This document shows, piece by piece, positions 56,176-64,000 of a stretch of DNA of 64,000 bases. Numbering within the stretch: position 1 is the stretch's first letter; each line of letters begins with the position of its first letter. A program made the translations under genes and the position numbers. Under the pieces are notes generated by a model. It made no database searches, was not told the DNA's origin, and saw only the letters and a list, made by a program, of their open reading frames with translations. The DNA is from Streptomyces bungoensis. Its GTDB lineage: Bacteria > Actinomycetota > Actinomycetes > Streptomycetales > Streptomycetaceae. Where the stretch lies: positions 123,835 through 187,834 of the forward strand of contig NZ_KQ948861.1 of assembly GCF_001514215.1 (NCBI RefSeq), read 5' to 3'.

Positions 56176-57396
56176 TCAGGGCACCCGCTGCCCCTTGCCG
56201 AGGGCGATCACGCCGCCCTTCGAGACGGTGTACAGCTCGGCGTCGCGCTCCGGGTTGACGCCGATCGTCGCGCCGGGCGGCACCTCGACGTTCTTGTCCA
56301 GGACGGCGCCGCGCACCACCGCGCCCCGGCCGATGTGCACGTTGTCGTGCAGCACCGAGCCCTGGACGACCGCGCCCGGGTCGACGCGCACGCCCGGCGA
56401 CAGCACCGACCGGGTGACCTGACCGCGGATCAGGCAGCCGGCGCTGATGATGGACTCGCTCGCGATGCCGCCCGCGTTGAAGCGGGCCGGGGAGAGCTGG
56501 TACGAGTGGGTGTAGATGGGCCACTGCCGGTTGTAGAGGTTGAAGGCCGGGCGCTCGGCGATGAGGTCCATGTGCGCCTCGTAGTAGGCGTCGAGCGTGC
56601 CGACGTCCCGCCAGTAGCCCTGGTCGCGGGTGGTCTCGCCGGGTACGTGGTTGTCGCTGAAGTCGTACAGCTGCGCCTCGCCGCGCGCGGTGAGCTGGGG
56701 CAGGATCGAGCCGCCCATGTCGTGCACGGACTGGCCGTCCTCGGCGTCCCGCTGGAGCGCCTCGACCAGCGCCTTGGTGGTGAAGATGTAGTTGCCCATC
56801 GAGGCGAACACGCACTCGGGGTCGTCCGCCAGTCCGGGCGGGTCCGCGGGCTTCTCCAGGAAGCGCTCCACGGTACGGCCGTCGGAGCCCGGTGTGATCA
56901 CCCCGAAGGAGGACGACTCCGCGCGCGGCACCCGGATGCCGGCCACCGTCACACCCGCGCCGCCCTCGATGTGCCGGCGCAGCATCTGCCGCGGGTCCAT
57001 GCGGTAGACGTGGTCGGCGCCGAACACGGCGACGTACTCGGGCTGTTCGTCGTACACCAGGTTCAGGGACTGCAGGATGGCGTCCGCGCTGCCCAGGTAC
57101 CAGCGCGGGCCCAGGCGCTGCTGGGCGGGCACCGGGGTGACGTAGTTGCCGAGCAGGCTGGACATCCGCCAGGTGGTGGTGATGTGCCGGTCCAGCGAGT
57201 GCGACTTGTACTGGGTCAGCACGCAGATCCGCAGGACGTCGGCGTTGACGAGGTTGGACAGCACGAAGTCGACGAGCCGGTACGTCCCGCCGAAGGTGAC
57301 CGCCGGTTTGGCGCGGTCGGCGGTCAGCGGCATCAGGCGCTTGCCCTCGCCGCCCGCCAGCACGATCCCGAGAACCGAAGGCCCACCACGACGCAT
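56176..57396 (-). CDS. glgC: Glucose-1-phosphate adenylyltransferase
   Basis: 406 residues. The nucleotidyltransferase signature LAGGEGKRLMPLTADRAKPAV is visible in two parts near residue 13, with 'YRLVDFVLSNLVNA' and 'GTLDAYYEAHMDL' downstream. A left-handed beta-helix (about 300-400) completes the fold. The enzyme makes ADP-glucose, the first committed step of glycogen synthesis. ATG 57396 has GGGGAG upstream. It lies 51 bases after the glgA stop codon on the same strand, so glgA and glgC form an operon. Confidence 0.95.
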   Translation of the reverse strand: MRRGGPSVLGIVLAGGEGKRLMPLTADRAKPAVTFGGTYRLVDFVLSNLVNADVLRICVLTQYKSHSLDRHITTTWRMSSLLGNYVTPVPAQQRLGPRWYLGSADAILQSLNLVYDEQPEYVAVFGADHVYRMDPRQMLRRHIEGGAGVTVAGIRVPRAESSSFGVITPGSDGRTVERFLEKPADPPGLADDPECVFASMGNYIFTTKALVEALQRDAEDGQSVHDMGGSILPQLTARGEAQLYDFSDNHVPGETTRDQGYWRDVGTLDAYYEAHMDLIAERPAFNLYNRQWPIYTHSYQLSPARFNAGGIASESIISAGCLIRGQVTRSVLSPGVRVDPGAVVQGSVLHDNVHIGRGAVVRGAVLDKNVEVPPGATIGVNPERDAELYTVSKGGVIALGKGQRVP

Positions 57397-57447
57397 GGCC
57401 GCTCCCCTCACCCTGGTTGAAACCATGGATGCCCCGCGCGGGCCGGA

Positions 57448-58608
57448 CTAAGCCTGTTTGACGATCTCCTCGTACAGCCCGGCCGTGCGCCGGGCCACCG
57501 CGTCCCAGCCGAACTCGCCCACCGCGCGCTCCCGTCCGGCCTCCCCCATGCGCCGGGCCGCCTCCGGGTCGCCGAGGACGGTGTCCAGCGCGCGGGCGAG
57601 GCCCGCCTCGAAGGCGCCCGGGTCGTCCCCCGCGTCCACCAGCAGCCCGGTACGGCCGTCCGCCACGACCTCGGGGATCCCGCCGACCCGGGAGGCGACT
57701 ACGGGGGTGCCGCAGGCCATGGCCTCCAGGTTGACGATGCCGAGCGGCTCGTACACCGACGGGCAGACGAACACGGCGGCGCGCGTCAGGAGCTGGATCA
57801 CCTCCGCGCGCGGCAGCATCTGCGGGACCCAGAACACGCCCGCCCGGACCCGGCTCAGCTCCTCGTACAGCTCGCGGAACTCCCGGTCGATCTCGGGGGT
57901 GTCGGGGGCGCCCGCGCACAGCACCACCTGCGCGCCCGGATCGATGTCCCGTACGGCGCGCAGCAGGTGGGGCACGCCCTTCTGGCGGGTGATGCGGCCG
58001 ACGAACAGCACGTAGGGGCGGGTCGGGTCGATTCCGTGCCGGACGAGGGCGTCGGTGCCGTGGTCCGGGCGGTACAGGTGGGTGTCGATGCCGTTGTGGA
58101 CGACGTGGACCCGGGCCGGGTCGAGTGCCGGGTAGCAGGCGAGGACGTCCTCGCGCATGGCCCCGGACACGGCGATCACCGCGTCGGCGGCCTCGACCGC
58201 GGTGCGCTCGGTCCAGCTCGACAGGGCGTATCCGCCGCCGAGCTGCTCGGCCTTCCAGGGGCGCAGGGGCTCCAGCGAGTGGGCGGTCACCACGTGCGGG
58301 ACGCCGTACAGCAGCTTGGCGAGGTGGCCCGCGAGATTGGCGTACCAGGTGTGGGAGTGCACCAGTTCGCGGCCCTCGAGGGCGGCGGCGATGGAGAGGT
58401 CCACGGAGAAGGTGCGCAGCGCGTCGTTGGAGCCGTCGAGCACGGACCAGGGGCGGTGGCGTACGACGCCGACGCCGCGGCCCTCGCCCCAGCAGTGCAC
58501 CTCCAGGTCCACCAGGGGCGCCAGCTCCCGGGCGAGGAACTCCACATGGACGCCCGCGCCGCCGTACACGTCCGGGGGGTACTCCCGGGTCAGCAGTCCC
58601 ACACGCAC
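57448..58608 (-). CDS. glgA: Glycogen synthase, actinobacterial GT4 type (GlgA/GlgM family)
   Basis: 386 residues, GT-B fold. Landmarks are the N-terminal VGLLTREYPPDVYGGAGVH, 'VHNGIDTHLY' and 'VYEPLGIVNLEAMACGTPVVAS', the GT4 donor-binding E-x7-E region. This corresponds to the Corynebacterium-type glycogen synthase. In mycobacteria the equivalent enzyme uses ADP-glucose to make maltose-1-phosphate (GlgM). Either role fits glgC next door, which supplies ADP-glucose. The start is GTG 58608, with AGGGGG seven bases upstream. Confidence 0.92.
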   Translation of the reverse strand: MRVGLLTREYPPDVYGGAGVHVEFLARELAPLVDLEVHCWGEGRGVGVVRHRPWSVLDGSNDALRTFSVDLSIAAALEGRELVHSHTWYANLAGHLAKLLYGVPHVVTAHSLEPLRPWKAEQLGGGYALSSWTERTAVEAADAVIAVSGAMREDVLACYPALDPARVHVVHNGIDTHLYRPDHGTDALVRHGIDPTRPYVLFVGRITRQKGVPHLLRAVRDIDPGAQVVLCAGAPDTPEIDREFRELYEELSRVRAGVFWVPQMLPRAEVIQLLTRAAVFVCPSVYEPLGIVNLEAMACGTPVVASRVGGIPEVVADGRTGLLVDAGDDPGAFEAGLARALDTVLGDPEAARRMGEAGRERAVGEFGWDAVARRTAGLYEEIVKQA

Positions 58609-58648
58609 CCGACAACCCCCTGGTCTCGTGGGCAGGTTCCCCTCATGG

Positions 58649-59410
58649 TCACCCAGATACGCCGCGCGGGGAAGAGCGCGGCGGCCGGGTGAAGCAGCAG
58701 TCGCCGCAGACTCCCCCACCGGGCACCCGGTAGTACAGGCAGCAGCTGCGGCGGCGGAAGGCCGTGCCGGAGCGGGTGCCGGCGGTGCGCAGGAGGGGGT
58801 GGGCGAAGAGGCCGTCGGTGAGGGCGCGGGCCCGGTCCGCCACGTCGCCGCGGCCGGCTCCGCGGGCCCAGCGGTCCAGTTCGCGGGCCGCTCCGGCGAG
58901 GGCCGAGGCCGCGTTGCCCCAGAGCAGGCCGGGCGCGACGCCGTGACGGGCCCTCAGGGTCTCCCCTAGGGGGACCAGATGGCCGTGCAGCACGCCGTCC
59001 GCGAGCGTCGCCGCGTCCCCGGGCCGCGGGCGCACCCCGGTCAGCCACAGGTCGTCGGGTGCGGTGGCGGCCGGGTCCCAGCGCAGCAGCCGGGGGTCGA
59101 GGTCGGGCAGCCGGCCGTACAGGGACGCGCAGGCGAGGGCCACGGACCACAGGCGGGCGGCCAGGCCCAGGTGGCCGATGGAGGCGGCGACCCGCTGCTC
59201 ACCTGCGCGCAGCCGGGCGCCCACGGTGGCGACGCGCTCCGTCAGCGCGTCGCGGTGGACGTCCCGCGCACCCGCCGCGTAGACCTCCGCGAGGGCCTGC
59301 ACCGCGCCGGGCGGCGGCCCGGCCGGGTCCGCAGCGGTGCGCAGGACGAAGAAGCCGCCGAGCGGGCGGAGGGCGGCGAGGCCGGGGTCGAGGTCGGAAT
59401 CGAGGTCCAC
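58649..59410 (-). CDS. FhuF-like [2Fe-2S] siderophore-iron reductase family protein
   Basis: 253 residues. The C-terminus has the FhuF cysteine pattern CC-x10-C-x2-C within RRRSCCLYYRVPGGGVCGDC. The preceding helical domain includes LRARHGVAPGLLWGNAASAL. E. coli FhuF reduces hydroxamate siderophore iron; the actinobacterial relatives may do the same or serve as Fe-S electron carriers. GTG 59410 has AGGAG eight bases upstream; the frame continues further 5' without support. It lies 40 bases upstream of glgA on the same strand. Confidence 0.85.
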   Translation of the reverse strand: MDLDSDLDPGLAALRPLGGFFVLRTAADPAGPPPGAVQALAEVYAAGARDVHRDALTERVATVGARLRAGEQRVAASIGHLGLAARLWSVALACASLYGRLPDLDPRLLRWDPAATAPDDLWLTGVRPRPGDAATLADGVLHGHLVPLGETLRARHGVAPGLLWGNAASALAGAARELDRWARGAGRGDVADRARALTDGLFAHPLLRTAGTRSGTAFRRRSCCLYYRVPGGGVCGDCCFTRPPRSSPRGVSG

Positions 59411-59639
59411 GGGGAGCACTCCTATCAGGCTCCGCGGCGGCCCGGACCCCGGGGTCTCCACCCTGGGACGCCACCCTTGGGGATGATCGGTTCGTCCGCG
59501 TACTCCATCGGCAGTAGGACCCATGGCGTGCTCAGGGACGACGACTCGGAACAGGTCGAGCGGGCAGAGTGTTCGCCATGAACGCCGACCGTCCGTCACG
59601 CCGGGCCCAGGGGTCCCGCCTCACGCAGAGGAGTTGCCG

Positions 59640-60875
59640 ATGAGCGCCCTCGCGTTGTCCGTGCTGCTGTCGTTCGTCTCCGCCGTCGCGTACGCGGGCG
59701 GGGCGATCGTGCAGGAGCAGGTCGCGGTCTCCTGCCCCGACGGGGCGTACCTGCCGCTGCGCCGGGCCGGCTGGTGGGCGGCGCTGGCGCTGAACGGCCT
59801 CGGCGGTGTGCTGCACGTGGTGGCGCTGGCCTGCGGTCCGCTCAGCCTGGTGCAGCCGCTGGGCGCGCTGACCATCGTCTTCGCCCTGCCCCTGGCGGCG
59901 CTGTTCGTCGGCCGCAGGGCCGGGGGGGCCGCCTGGCGCGGCGCGGTCATGGCCACGGCGGGCCTGGCCGGCCTGCTGGCCCTGGTCGGCTCGTCCGGCG
60001 CGCACTCCCTCGACGCGGCCCAGCGCGCGGCCCTCGCCCTGGTCACCGGCGGGGCGGTCGCGGCGCTGACGGCGGCGGGACTGGCCGCGCACCGGCACCC
60101 GGCGGTGCGCAGCGTGCTGCTGGCCACCTCGTCCGGCATCGCGTTCGGCATGTCCTCGGTGTTCACCAAGACCGTCGCGGTCGACTGGAGCAGCGGCATC
60201 GGCCTCGGCGAACTGTCCTCCCTCGCGGCGATCGCGGTGTTCTCGGCCGCCGGCGTCCTGCTGTCCCAGGCGTCCTACCGGGGCGGCGGCCTCGCCGCAC
60301 CCCTGGCCACGCTGACGGTGGTCAACCCGGTGCTCGCCGCCGCCGTCGGCATCCTGATGTTCGGCGAGACGTTCCGCCACGGCACCACGGGCACCGCGCT
60401 CGCCCTCGGCTGCGGGGTGGTGGCCGCGGGCGGTCTGATCCTGCTGACGACGGAGCGGCTCGACCCCACCGCCGCGTCCGCGGAGCCGGTGGCGCGACCG
60501 GGGTCGCTCGGGGCGCTGCCGCAGCCCCGCGCGAGCGTGGAGACGGAGCGGGCGGACGCGGTCGTCGCGGCGGCGGCCGAGAGGGGCGAGTCGCCGATGT
60601 CTCGGGAGGACCGGGTGCCCGCCTTCGACGACGTGTTCGGGACGGCGGCCGGCGAGCGGCGGGCGTCGGCCCCGGACGGCGTGTTCGAGCCGTCCGCCCC
60701 CGCGTTGGAGCCGGTGCCCGCGCTCGACGGCGTGCTCGCCGCGTCCTGCGACGGCGTCCGGGAGGATGCGGCCGGTGACGTGGCGGCCTTCCCGGTGTCG
60801 TACGTCCCGCTGTGCGTGGGTCTCTGCGCGCCGCTGCCGGTCCTGGACCGGCAGCGGACCTACGTCAGATTCTGA
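59640..60875 (+). CDS. DMT-family transporter (EamA-like) with a long cytoplasmic tail
   Basis: 411 residues. Nine or ten membrane helices (about 1-285) in two similar halves match the DMT superfamily, with 'LVQPLGALTIVFALPLAALF' and 'GILMFGETFRHGTTGTAL' as family-like segments. A 120-residue hydrophilic tail with many Ala, Pro and Asp ends the protein. The ATG has AGAGGAG upstream. The substrate is not known. It converges on rpfD, overlapping its 3' end by 11 bases. Confidence 0.82.
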   Translation: MSALALSVLLSFVSAVAYAGGAIVQEQVAVSCPDGAYLPLRRAGWWAALALNGLGGVLHVVALACGPLSLVQPLGALTIVFALPLAALFVGRRAGGAAWRGAVMATAGLAGLLALVGSSGAHSLDAAQRAALALVTGGAVAALTAAGLAAHRHPAVRSVLLATSSGIAFGMSSVFTKTVAVDWSSGIGLGELSSLAAIAVFSAAGVLLSQASYRGGGLAAPLATLTVVNPVLAAAVGILMFGETFRHGTTGTALALGCGVVAAGGLILLTTERLDPTAASAEPVARPGSLGALPQPRASVETERADAVVAAAAERGESPMSREDRVPAFDDVFGTAAGERRASAPDGVFEPSAPALEPVPALDGVLAASCDGVREDAAGDVAAFPVSYVPLCVGLCAPLPVLDRQRTYVRF

Positions 60876-62118
60876 CGCCGCCGGCCCGGAGGTAGGCGAT
60901 CGGGTCGATGTCGCTGCCGAAGCCGGGCCCCGTCCGCACCTCGAAGTGCAGATGCGGGCCGGTGACGTTCCCGGTGGCCCCGGACCGGCCGATGCGCTGG
61001 TCCCCGGCGACCCGCTGCCCGGCCCGCACGGCGATGGCCGAGAGGTGGCCGTACTGGGTGTACCGGCCGTCGGCGTGCCGGATGACCACCTGGTAACCGT
61101 AGGAACCGCCCCAGCCGGCGGCCACGACCTCGCCGGCGGCCGCCGCCCGGACCGAGGTGCCGGTGGGCACGAGGAAGTCGATGCCGGTGTGGTAGCCCTT
61201 CGACCAGTGCGAGCCGCCCACGTGGTAGCCGGTGCCGATGGGGGCGTGGACCGGAGCGACGAGCGAGTGCCCGCCGGTGTGCACCCGGTGCGGGGAGGTC
61301 TTCCGCTCCGAAGGCGCCTTCTTCTTCTGGGAGTCGGGCTTCTTGGGGGCGTGCGTCTTCGGGGCGTGTGTCTCGGGGGCGTGTCTCTTCTTCGGGGACG
61401 CGGTGGTGTGGCCGGTGTGCGTGCCGGGCGGCGCCGGTGCGGCGGTGGCCCGCAGGCTGAGCCGCTGGCCCGGCAGGATGAGGTCGGGGTCGGAGCCGAT
61501 GACGGAGCGGTTGCCGGCGTACAGGTGCCGCCAGCCGCCGTCGACGTGGTGGGTGCCGGCGATGCCGGAGAGCGTGTCGCCGTGCACCACCGTGTACATC
61601 TCGGCCCTGCCCGCGCGGGACTGCGGGGTGGTGTGCGGCTGCACGTCCCGCACTTCGCGCACCTCGCGCACGTCCCGTGCCGGACCGGTCTTCGCCGGGC
61701 GGGACGTGGCGGTTTCCGTGTGCACGCCGGGGGCGGCGCCGCCCGGGGTCAGCCCGGCCCGTACCGAGCACACCGGCCAGGCTCCCGGGCCCTGGCCGTC
61801 GAGGACCCGCTCGGCGACGGCGATCTGCTGGTCCCGGGTGGCGAGGTCCGCGCGCGGCGCGTACCGGGTGCCGCCGTACGCCTCCCAGGTGGACCGGGTG
61901 AACTGCAGCCCGCCGTAGTAGCCGTTGCCGGTGTTGATGTTCCAGTTGCCGCTGGACTCGCAGGCGGCGACCTTGTTCCAGGTCGACGCGTCGGCCGCGT
62001 CGGCGGTGCCGGCGACGACGAGCGGGAGGGCGAGGCCGGCACCGCCCGCCGTGACGGTGAGCGAGGCGCGGTTGATCCTGTTGGGCTGGTACCGGCGGTG
62101 CCGGCCGCGTACGGCCAT
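60865..62118 (-). CDS. rpfD: Resuscitation-promoting factor with LysM and M23 domains
   Basis: 417 residues. A signal peptide (to about 42) is followed by an Rpf transglycosylase domain (about 45-120, WNKVAACESSGNW with the catalytic Glu, and GGLQFTRSTWEAYGG). A LysM domain (about 170-220) and a charged Lys/His/Pro linker (about 230-290) precede a C-terminal M23 endopeptidase-type domain (HTGIDFLVPTGTSV and GPHLHFEV). It cuts peptidoglycan during spore germination. Among the S. coelicolor Rpf proteins, RpfD alone has this Rpf-LysM-M23 combination. ATG 62118 gives a good signal peptide. Confidence 0.92.
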   Translation of the reverse strand: MAVRGRHRRYQPNRINRASLTVTAGGAGLALPLVVAGTADAADASTWNKVAACESSGNWNINTGNGYYGGLQFTRSTWEAYGGTRYAPRADLATRDQQIAVAERVLDGQGPGAWPVCSVRAGLTPGGAAPGVHTETATSRPAKTGPARDVREVREVRDVQPHTTPQSRAGRAEMYTVVHGDTLSGIAGTHHVDGGWRHLYAGNRSVIGSDPDLILPGQRLSLRATAAPAPPGTHTGHTTASPKKRHAPETHAPKTHAPKKPDSQKKKAPSERKTSPHRVHTGGHSLVAPVHAPIGTGYHVGGSHWSKGYHTGIDFLVPTGTSVRAAAAGEVVAAGWGGSYGYQVVIRHADGRYTQYGHLSAIAVRAGQRVAGDQRIGRSGATGNVTGPHLHFEVRTGPGFGSDIDPIAYLRAGGVRI

Positions 62119-62425
62119 GTCCGAAGTCCCCTCGGCATGCGTCAGGAGCGGCAAAAGTAAGCGCCGCGAACTGGCCATGACAAGAAGGAAAACCGGCCTA
62201 CCGCCGCCCCAAGTGGCCGGGAAGAAGCCTTCCTTGGCGTCTTGCCCGGTCCCTTCCCCGACGGGGCCCGGCCGGTGAGCGGCGGCCACGCTGAGGCGGC
62301 GGGCGCCCTCCGTGCGTACACATGCCTGGCGGGTCGGATGTGCGCTCGCCGTAGCGGCACGCCAGGATGGGCGAGGAACCGTACTGACGGAGCCGTAGTC
62401 ACGACGCAGCTAGGGAGCAGGCGGT
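62119..62425. other. Divergent promoter region of rpfD and the 6PGDH gene
   Basis: 307 bases without a gene. I looked for the ydaO/yuaA c-di-AMP riboswitch, known upstream of some Rpf genes, and found no convincing match. A ribosome-binding site (AGGGAG) precedes the 6PGDH start. Confidence 0.5.
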
Positions 62426-63865
62426 ATGAGCACTTCAGCGCAGATCGGCGTCACGGGCCTCGCGGTCATGGGCCGCAACCTCGCCCGGAACTTCGCGCGC
62501 AACGGCTACGCCGTCGCCGTGCACAACCGTACGGCATCGCGGACGCACGCGCTGATCGAGGAGTTCGGGCACGAGGGGGACTTCGTCGCGGCCGAGACCG
62601 CCAAGGAGTTCGTGGAGGCCCTGGAGCGCCCGCGCCGGCTGGTCGTCATGGTCAAGGCCGGTGAGCCGACGGATGCGGTGATCGAGGAGTTCGCCCCGTT
62701 GCTCGAGCCCGGTGACATGATCATCGACGGTGGCAACGCGCACTTCGCGGACACCCGGCGCCGCGAGAAGGCGCTGCGCGAGCAGGGCATCCACTTCGTC
62801 GGCATGGGCGTCTCCGGCGGCGAGGAGGGCGCGCTGCACGGGCCGAGCATCATGCCGGGCGGTCCGAAGGAGTCGTACGACTCGCTGGGCCCGATGCTGG
62901 AGAAGATCTCCGCGAAGGCCGCGGACGGCGCCCCGTGTGTCACGCACGTCGGCCCGGACGGCGCCGGTCACTTCGTGAAGATGGTGCACAACGGCATCGA
63001 GTACGCCGACATGCAGCTGATCGGCGAGGCGTACCAGTTGCTGCGCGACGTCGCCGGCTACTCCCCCGCCCAGATCGCGGACATCTTCCGCACCTGGAAC
63101 ACCGGGCGCCTGGACTCCTACCTGATCGAGATCACCGCCGAGGTGCTGTCCCACGTGGACGCGGCCACCGGCAAGCCGTTCGTGGACGTGGTGGTCGACC
63201 AGGCCGAGCAGAAGGGCACCGGCCGCTGGACGGTGCAGATCGCCCTCGACCTCGGGGTACCGGTGTCCGGCATCGCGGAGGCCGTCTTCGCCCGCTCCCT
63301 GTCCGGGCACGCGGCGCTGCGCGAGGCCTCGCGGGGGCTGGCGGGGCCGAAGGCGTCGCCGATGGGCGAGTCGGAGGCGGCGGCCTTCGCCGACCGGGTC
63401 GAACAGGCACTGTACGCCTCCAAGATCGTCTCCTACACGCAGGGCTTCCACGAGATCGCCGCGGGCAGCGCGGAGTACGACTGGGACATCGACCTCGGCC
63501 GCGTCGCCTCGATCTGGCGGGGCGGCTGCATCATCCGCGCGGCCTTCCTGGACCGCATCCGCGCCGCCTACGACGCCCGCGCCGACCTGCCGAGCCTGCT
63601 GTCGGACGAGACGTTCGCCCAGGAGATCGCGGCGGCCCAGGACGACTGGCGCGAGGTCCTGATCGCGGCGACCCGGCAGGGCGTGCCGACACCCGGCTTC
63701 GCGGCGGCGCTCGCGTACTACGACGCGCTGCGCGCGGAGCGCCTGCCGGCGGCTCTGACCCAGGGGCAGCGGGACTTCTTCGGGGCACACACCTACCGCC
63801 GGGTGGACCGGGACGGCGCGTTCCACACGCTGTGGGGCGGGGACCGGTCGGAGGTCTCGGCGTAG
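62426..63865 (+). CDS. gndA: 6-phosphogluconate dehydrogenase, decarboxylating
   Basis: 479 residues, normal for the long type. The Rossmann site GVTGLAVMGRNLARN is at the start, 'IIDGGNAHFADTRRRE' at about 103, and the catalytic region 'VGPDGAGHFVKMVHNGIEY' with Lys at about 188. The C-terminal dimerisation domain has 'QAEQKGTGRWTVQIA' and the substrate-binding 'AAQRDFFGAHTYRR'-like end. It converts 6-phosphogluconate to ribulose-5-phosphate with NADP in the pentose phosphate pathway. The gene lies divergent from rpfD. Confidence 0.95.
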   Translation: MSTSAQIGVTGLAVMGRNLARNFARNGYAVAVHNRTASRTHALIEEFGHEGDFVAAETAKEFVEALERPRRLVVMVKAGEPTDAVIEEFAPLLEPGDMIIDGGNAHFADTRRREKALREQGIHFVGMGVSGGEEGALHGPSIMPGGPKESYDSLGPMLEKISAKAADGAPCVTHVGPDGAGHFVKMVHNGIEYADMQLIGEAYQLLRDVAGYSPAQIADIFRTWNTGRLDSYLIEITAEVLSHVDAATGKPFVDVVVDQAEQKGTGRWTVQIALDLGVPVSGIAEAVFARSLSGHAALREASRGLAGPKASPMGESEAAAFADRVEQALYASKIVSYTQGFHEIAAGSAEYDWDIDLGRVASIWRGGCIIRAAFLDRIRAAYDARADLPSLLSDETFAQEIAAAQDDWREVLIAATRQGVPTPGFAAALAYYDALRAERLPAALTQGQRDFFGAHTYRRVDRDGAFHTLWGGDRSEVSA

Positions 63866-64000
63866 CGGGGCGGCCGGGCGCTGCGGTCGGTACGGGGGCC
63901 GGGTCTGCTGCCGGGGCGGCCGCCGGGTCCGGCGAGGCCGAGCCCGGCGGGGTCCTCGACGTAACGGGGCGGCCGGGTGCCGCCGGTCGGTAAAGGGCCC
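63863..64000. repeat. Imperfect direct repeat after the 6PGDH gene
   Basis: About 38 bases starting at the TAG stop codon (63863) recur at 63961-64000 with a few changes (GGGGCGGCCGGG...CGGTCGGTA). The second copy runs to the window edge. The origin is probably a local duplication. Confidence 0.5.

Noticed and set aside
62119..62425. ydaO/yuaA c-di-AMP riboswitch before rpfD
   Set aside because: Rpf genes sometimes carry it, but the conserved core segments could not be found in the leader.

Overview
The window is a high-GC actinobacterial chromosome segment and almost certainly Streptomyces. Nearly every codon ends in G or C, GTG and TTG starts are common, and many start codons lie directly behind a TAnnnT hexamer in the leaderless style. 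The gene set is also typical: an RmdA-type GGDEF/EAL protein, an RpfD-type muralytic enzyme, the wax ester synthase/DGAT family, a sortase with envelope proteins, and the glgA/glgC pair. The gene order matches, from memory, the left-arm block of Streptomyces coelicolor around SCO0920-SCO0975 (ornithine-lipid genes, sdhBAC, LysR, rmdA, lipoprotein, sortase, WS/DGAT, rpfD, 6PGDH). This is chromosomal accessory-arm sequence. I see no phage, plasmid, insertion sequence, CRISPR, rRNA or tRNA gene.

Layout. 2-1668: 3' end of an acyl-transferring E2 subunit followed by its own acyl carrier protein. 1793-4959: CBS/BON protein and a Clp ATPase, both on the minus strand. 5141-7687: small MT0933-type antitoxin-like protein and a short UvrA paralogue. 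7688-8252: non-coding, with an 80-bp tandem hairpin repeat. 8253-9853: acyltransferase pair resembling OlsB-OlsA. 10091-13495: succinate dehydrogenase sdhC-sdhA-sdhB, with a divergent LysR gene whose promoter carries a clear LysR box. 14487-16370: NmrA-type reductase and a divergent, frameshifted LysR gene. 16447-19400: rmdA overlapping a SAM methyltransferase. 19654-24121: envelope cluster (repeat lipoprotein, Pro-rich lipoprotein, DUF4239 membrane protein, Asn/Gly-rich surface protein, class F sortase). 24175-28384: polysaccharide deacetylase and LysX. 28502-31961: universal stress protein, amino-acid permease, CapA-like lipoprotein. 32205-34264: ECF sigma factor, an unknown protein, and a zinc-finger anti-sigma factor. 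34299-38907: Fpg/Nei glycosylase, PAS-GAF-SpoIIE phosphatase, lipase maturation factor-like protein. 39678-43837: large membrane protein and a MalT-type LuxR regulator. 43971-45908: four small membrane or stress proteins. 45910-47791: badly deleted GH38 alpha-mannosidase pseudogene. 48075-49610: amidase and a convergent 57-aa peptide gene. 49611-50042: unusually AT-rich spacer. 50043-53570: zinc-ribbon SDR protein and WS/DGAT. 53728-58608: GH92 alpha-mannosidase, GlgC, GlgA. 58649-63865: FhuF-like Fe-S protein, DMT exporter, RpfD, and 6-phosphogluconate dehydrogenase.

Common themes are the cell envelope (ornithine lipids, lysyl-phosphatidylglycerol, sortase substrates, deacetylase, Rpf), stress response (Clp, Usp, ECF sigma, SHOCT/HdeD proteins) and carbon storage (glycogen, wax ester/TAG). 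Convergent gene pairs are separated by strong perfect hairpins, several of which include the stop codon. Decay is visible at a LysR gene (one base in a G run) and at the GH38 gene (two large internal deletions plus a one-base loss). The most interesting unexplained items are the 57-aa peptide gene with its AT-rich spacer, the divergent zinc-ribbon SDR protein, two copies of a hairpin element at convergent gene ends, and a repeated dyad in front of two stress genes.
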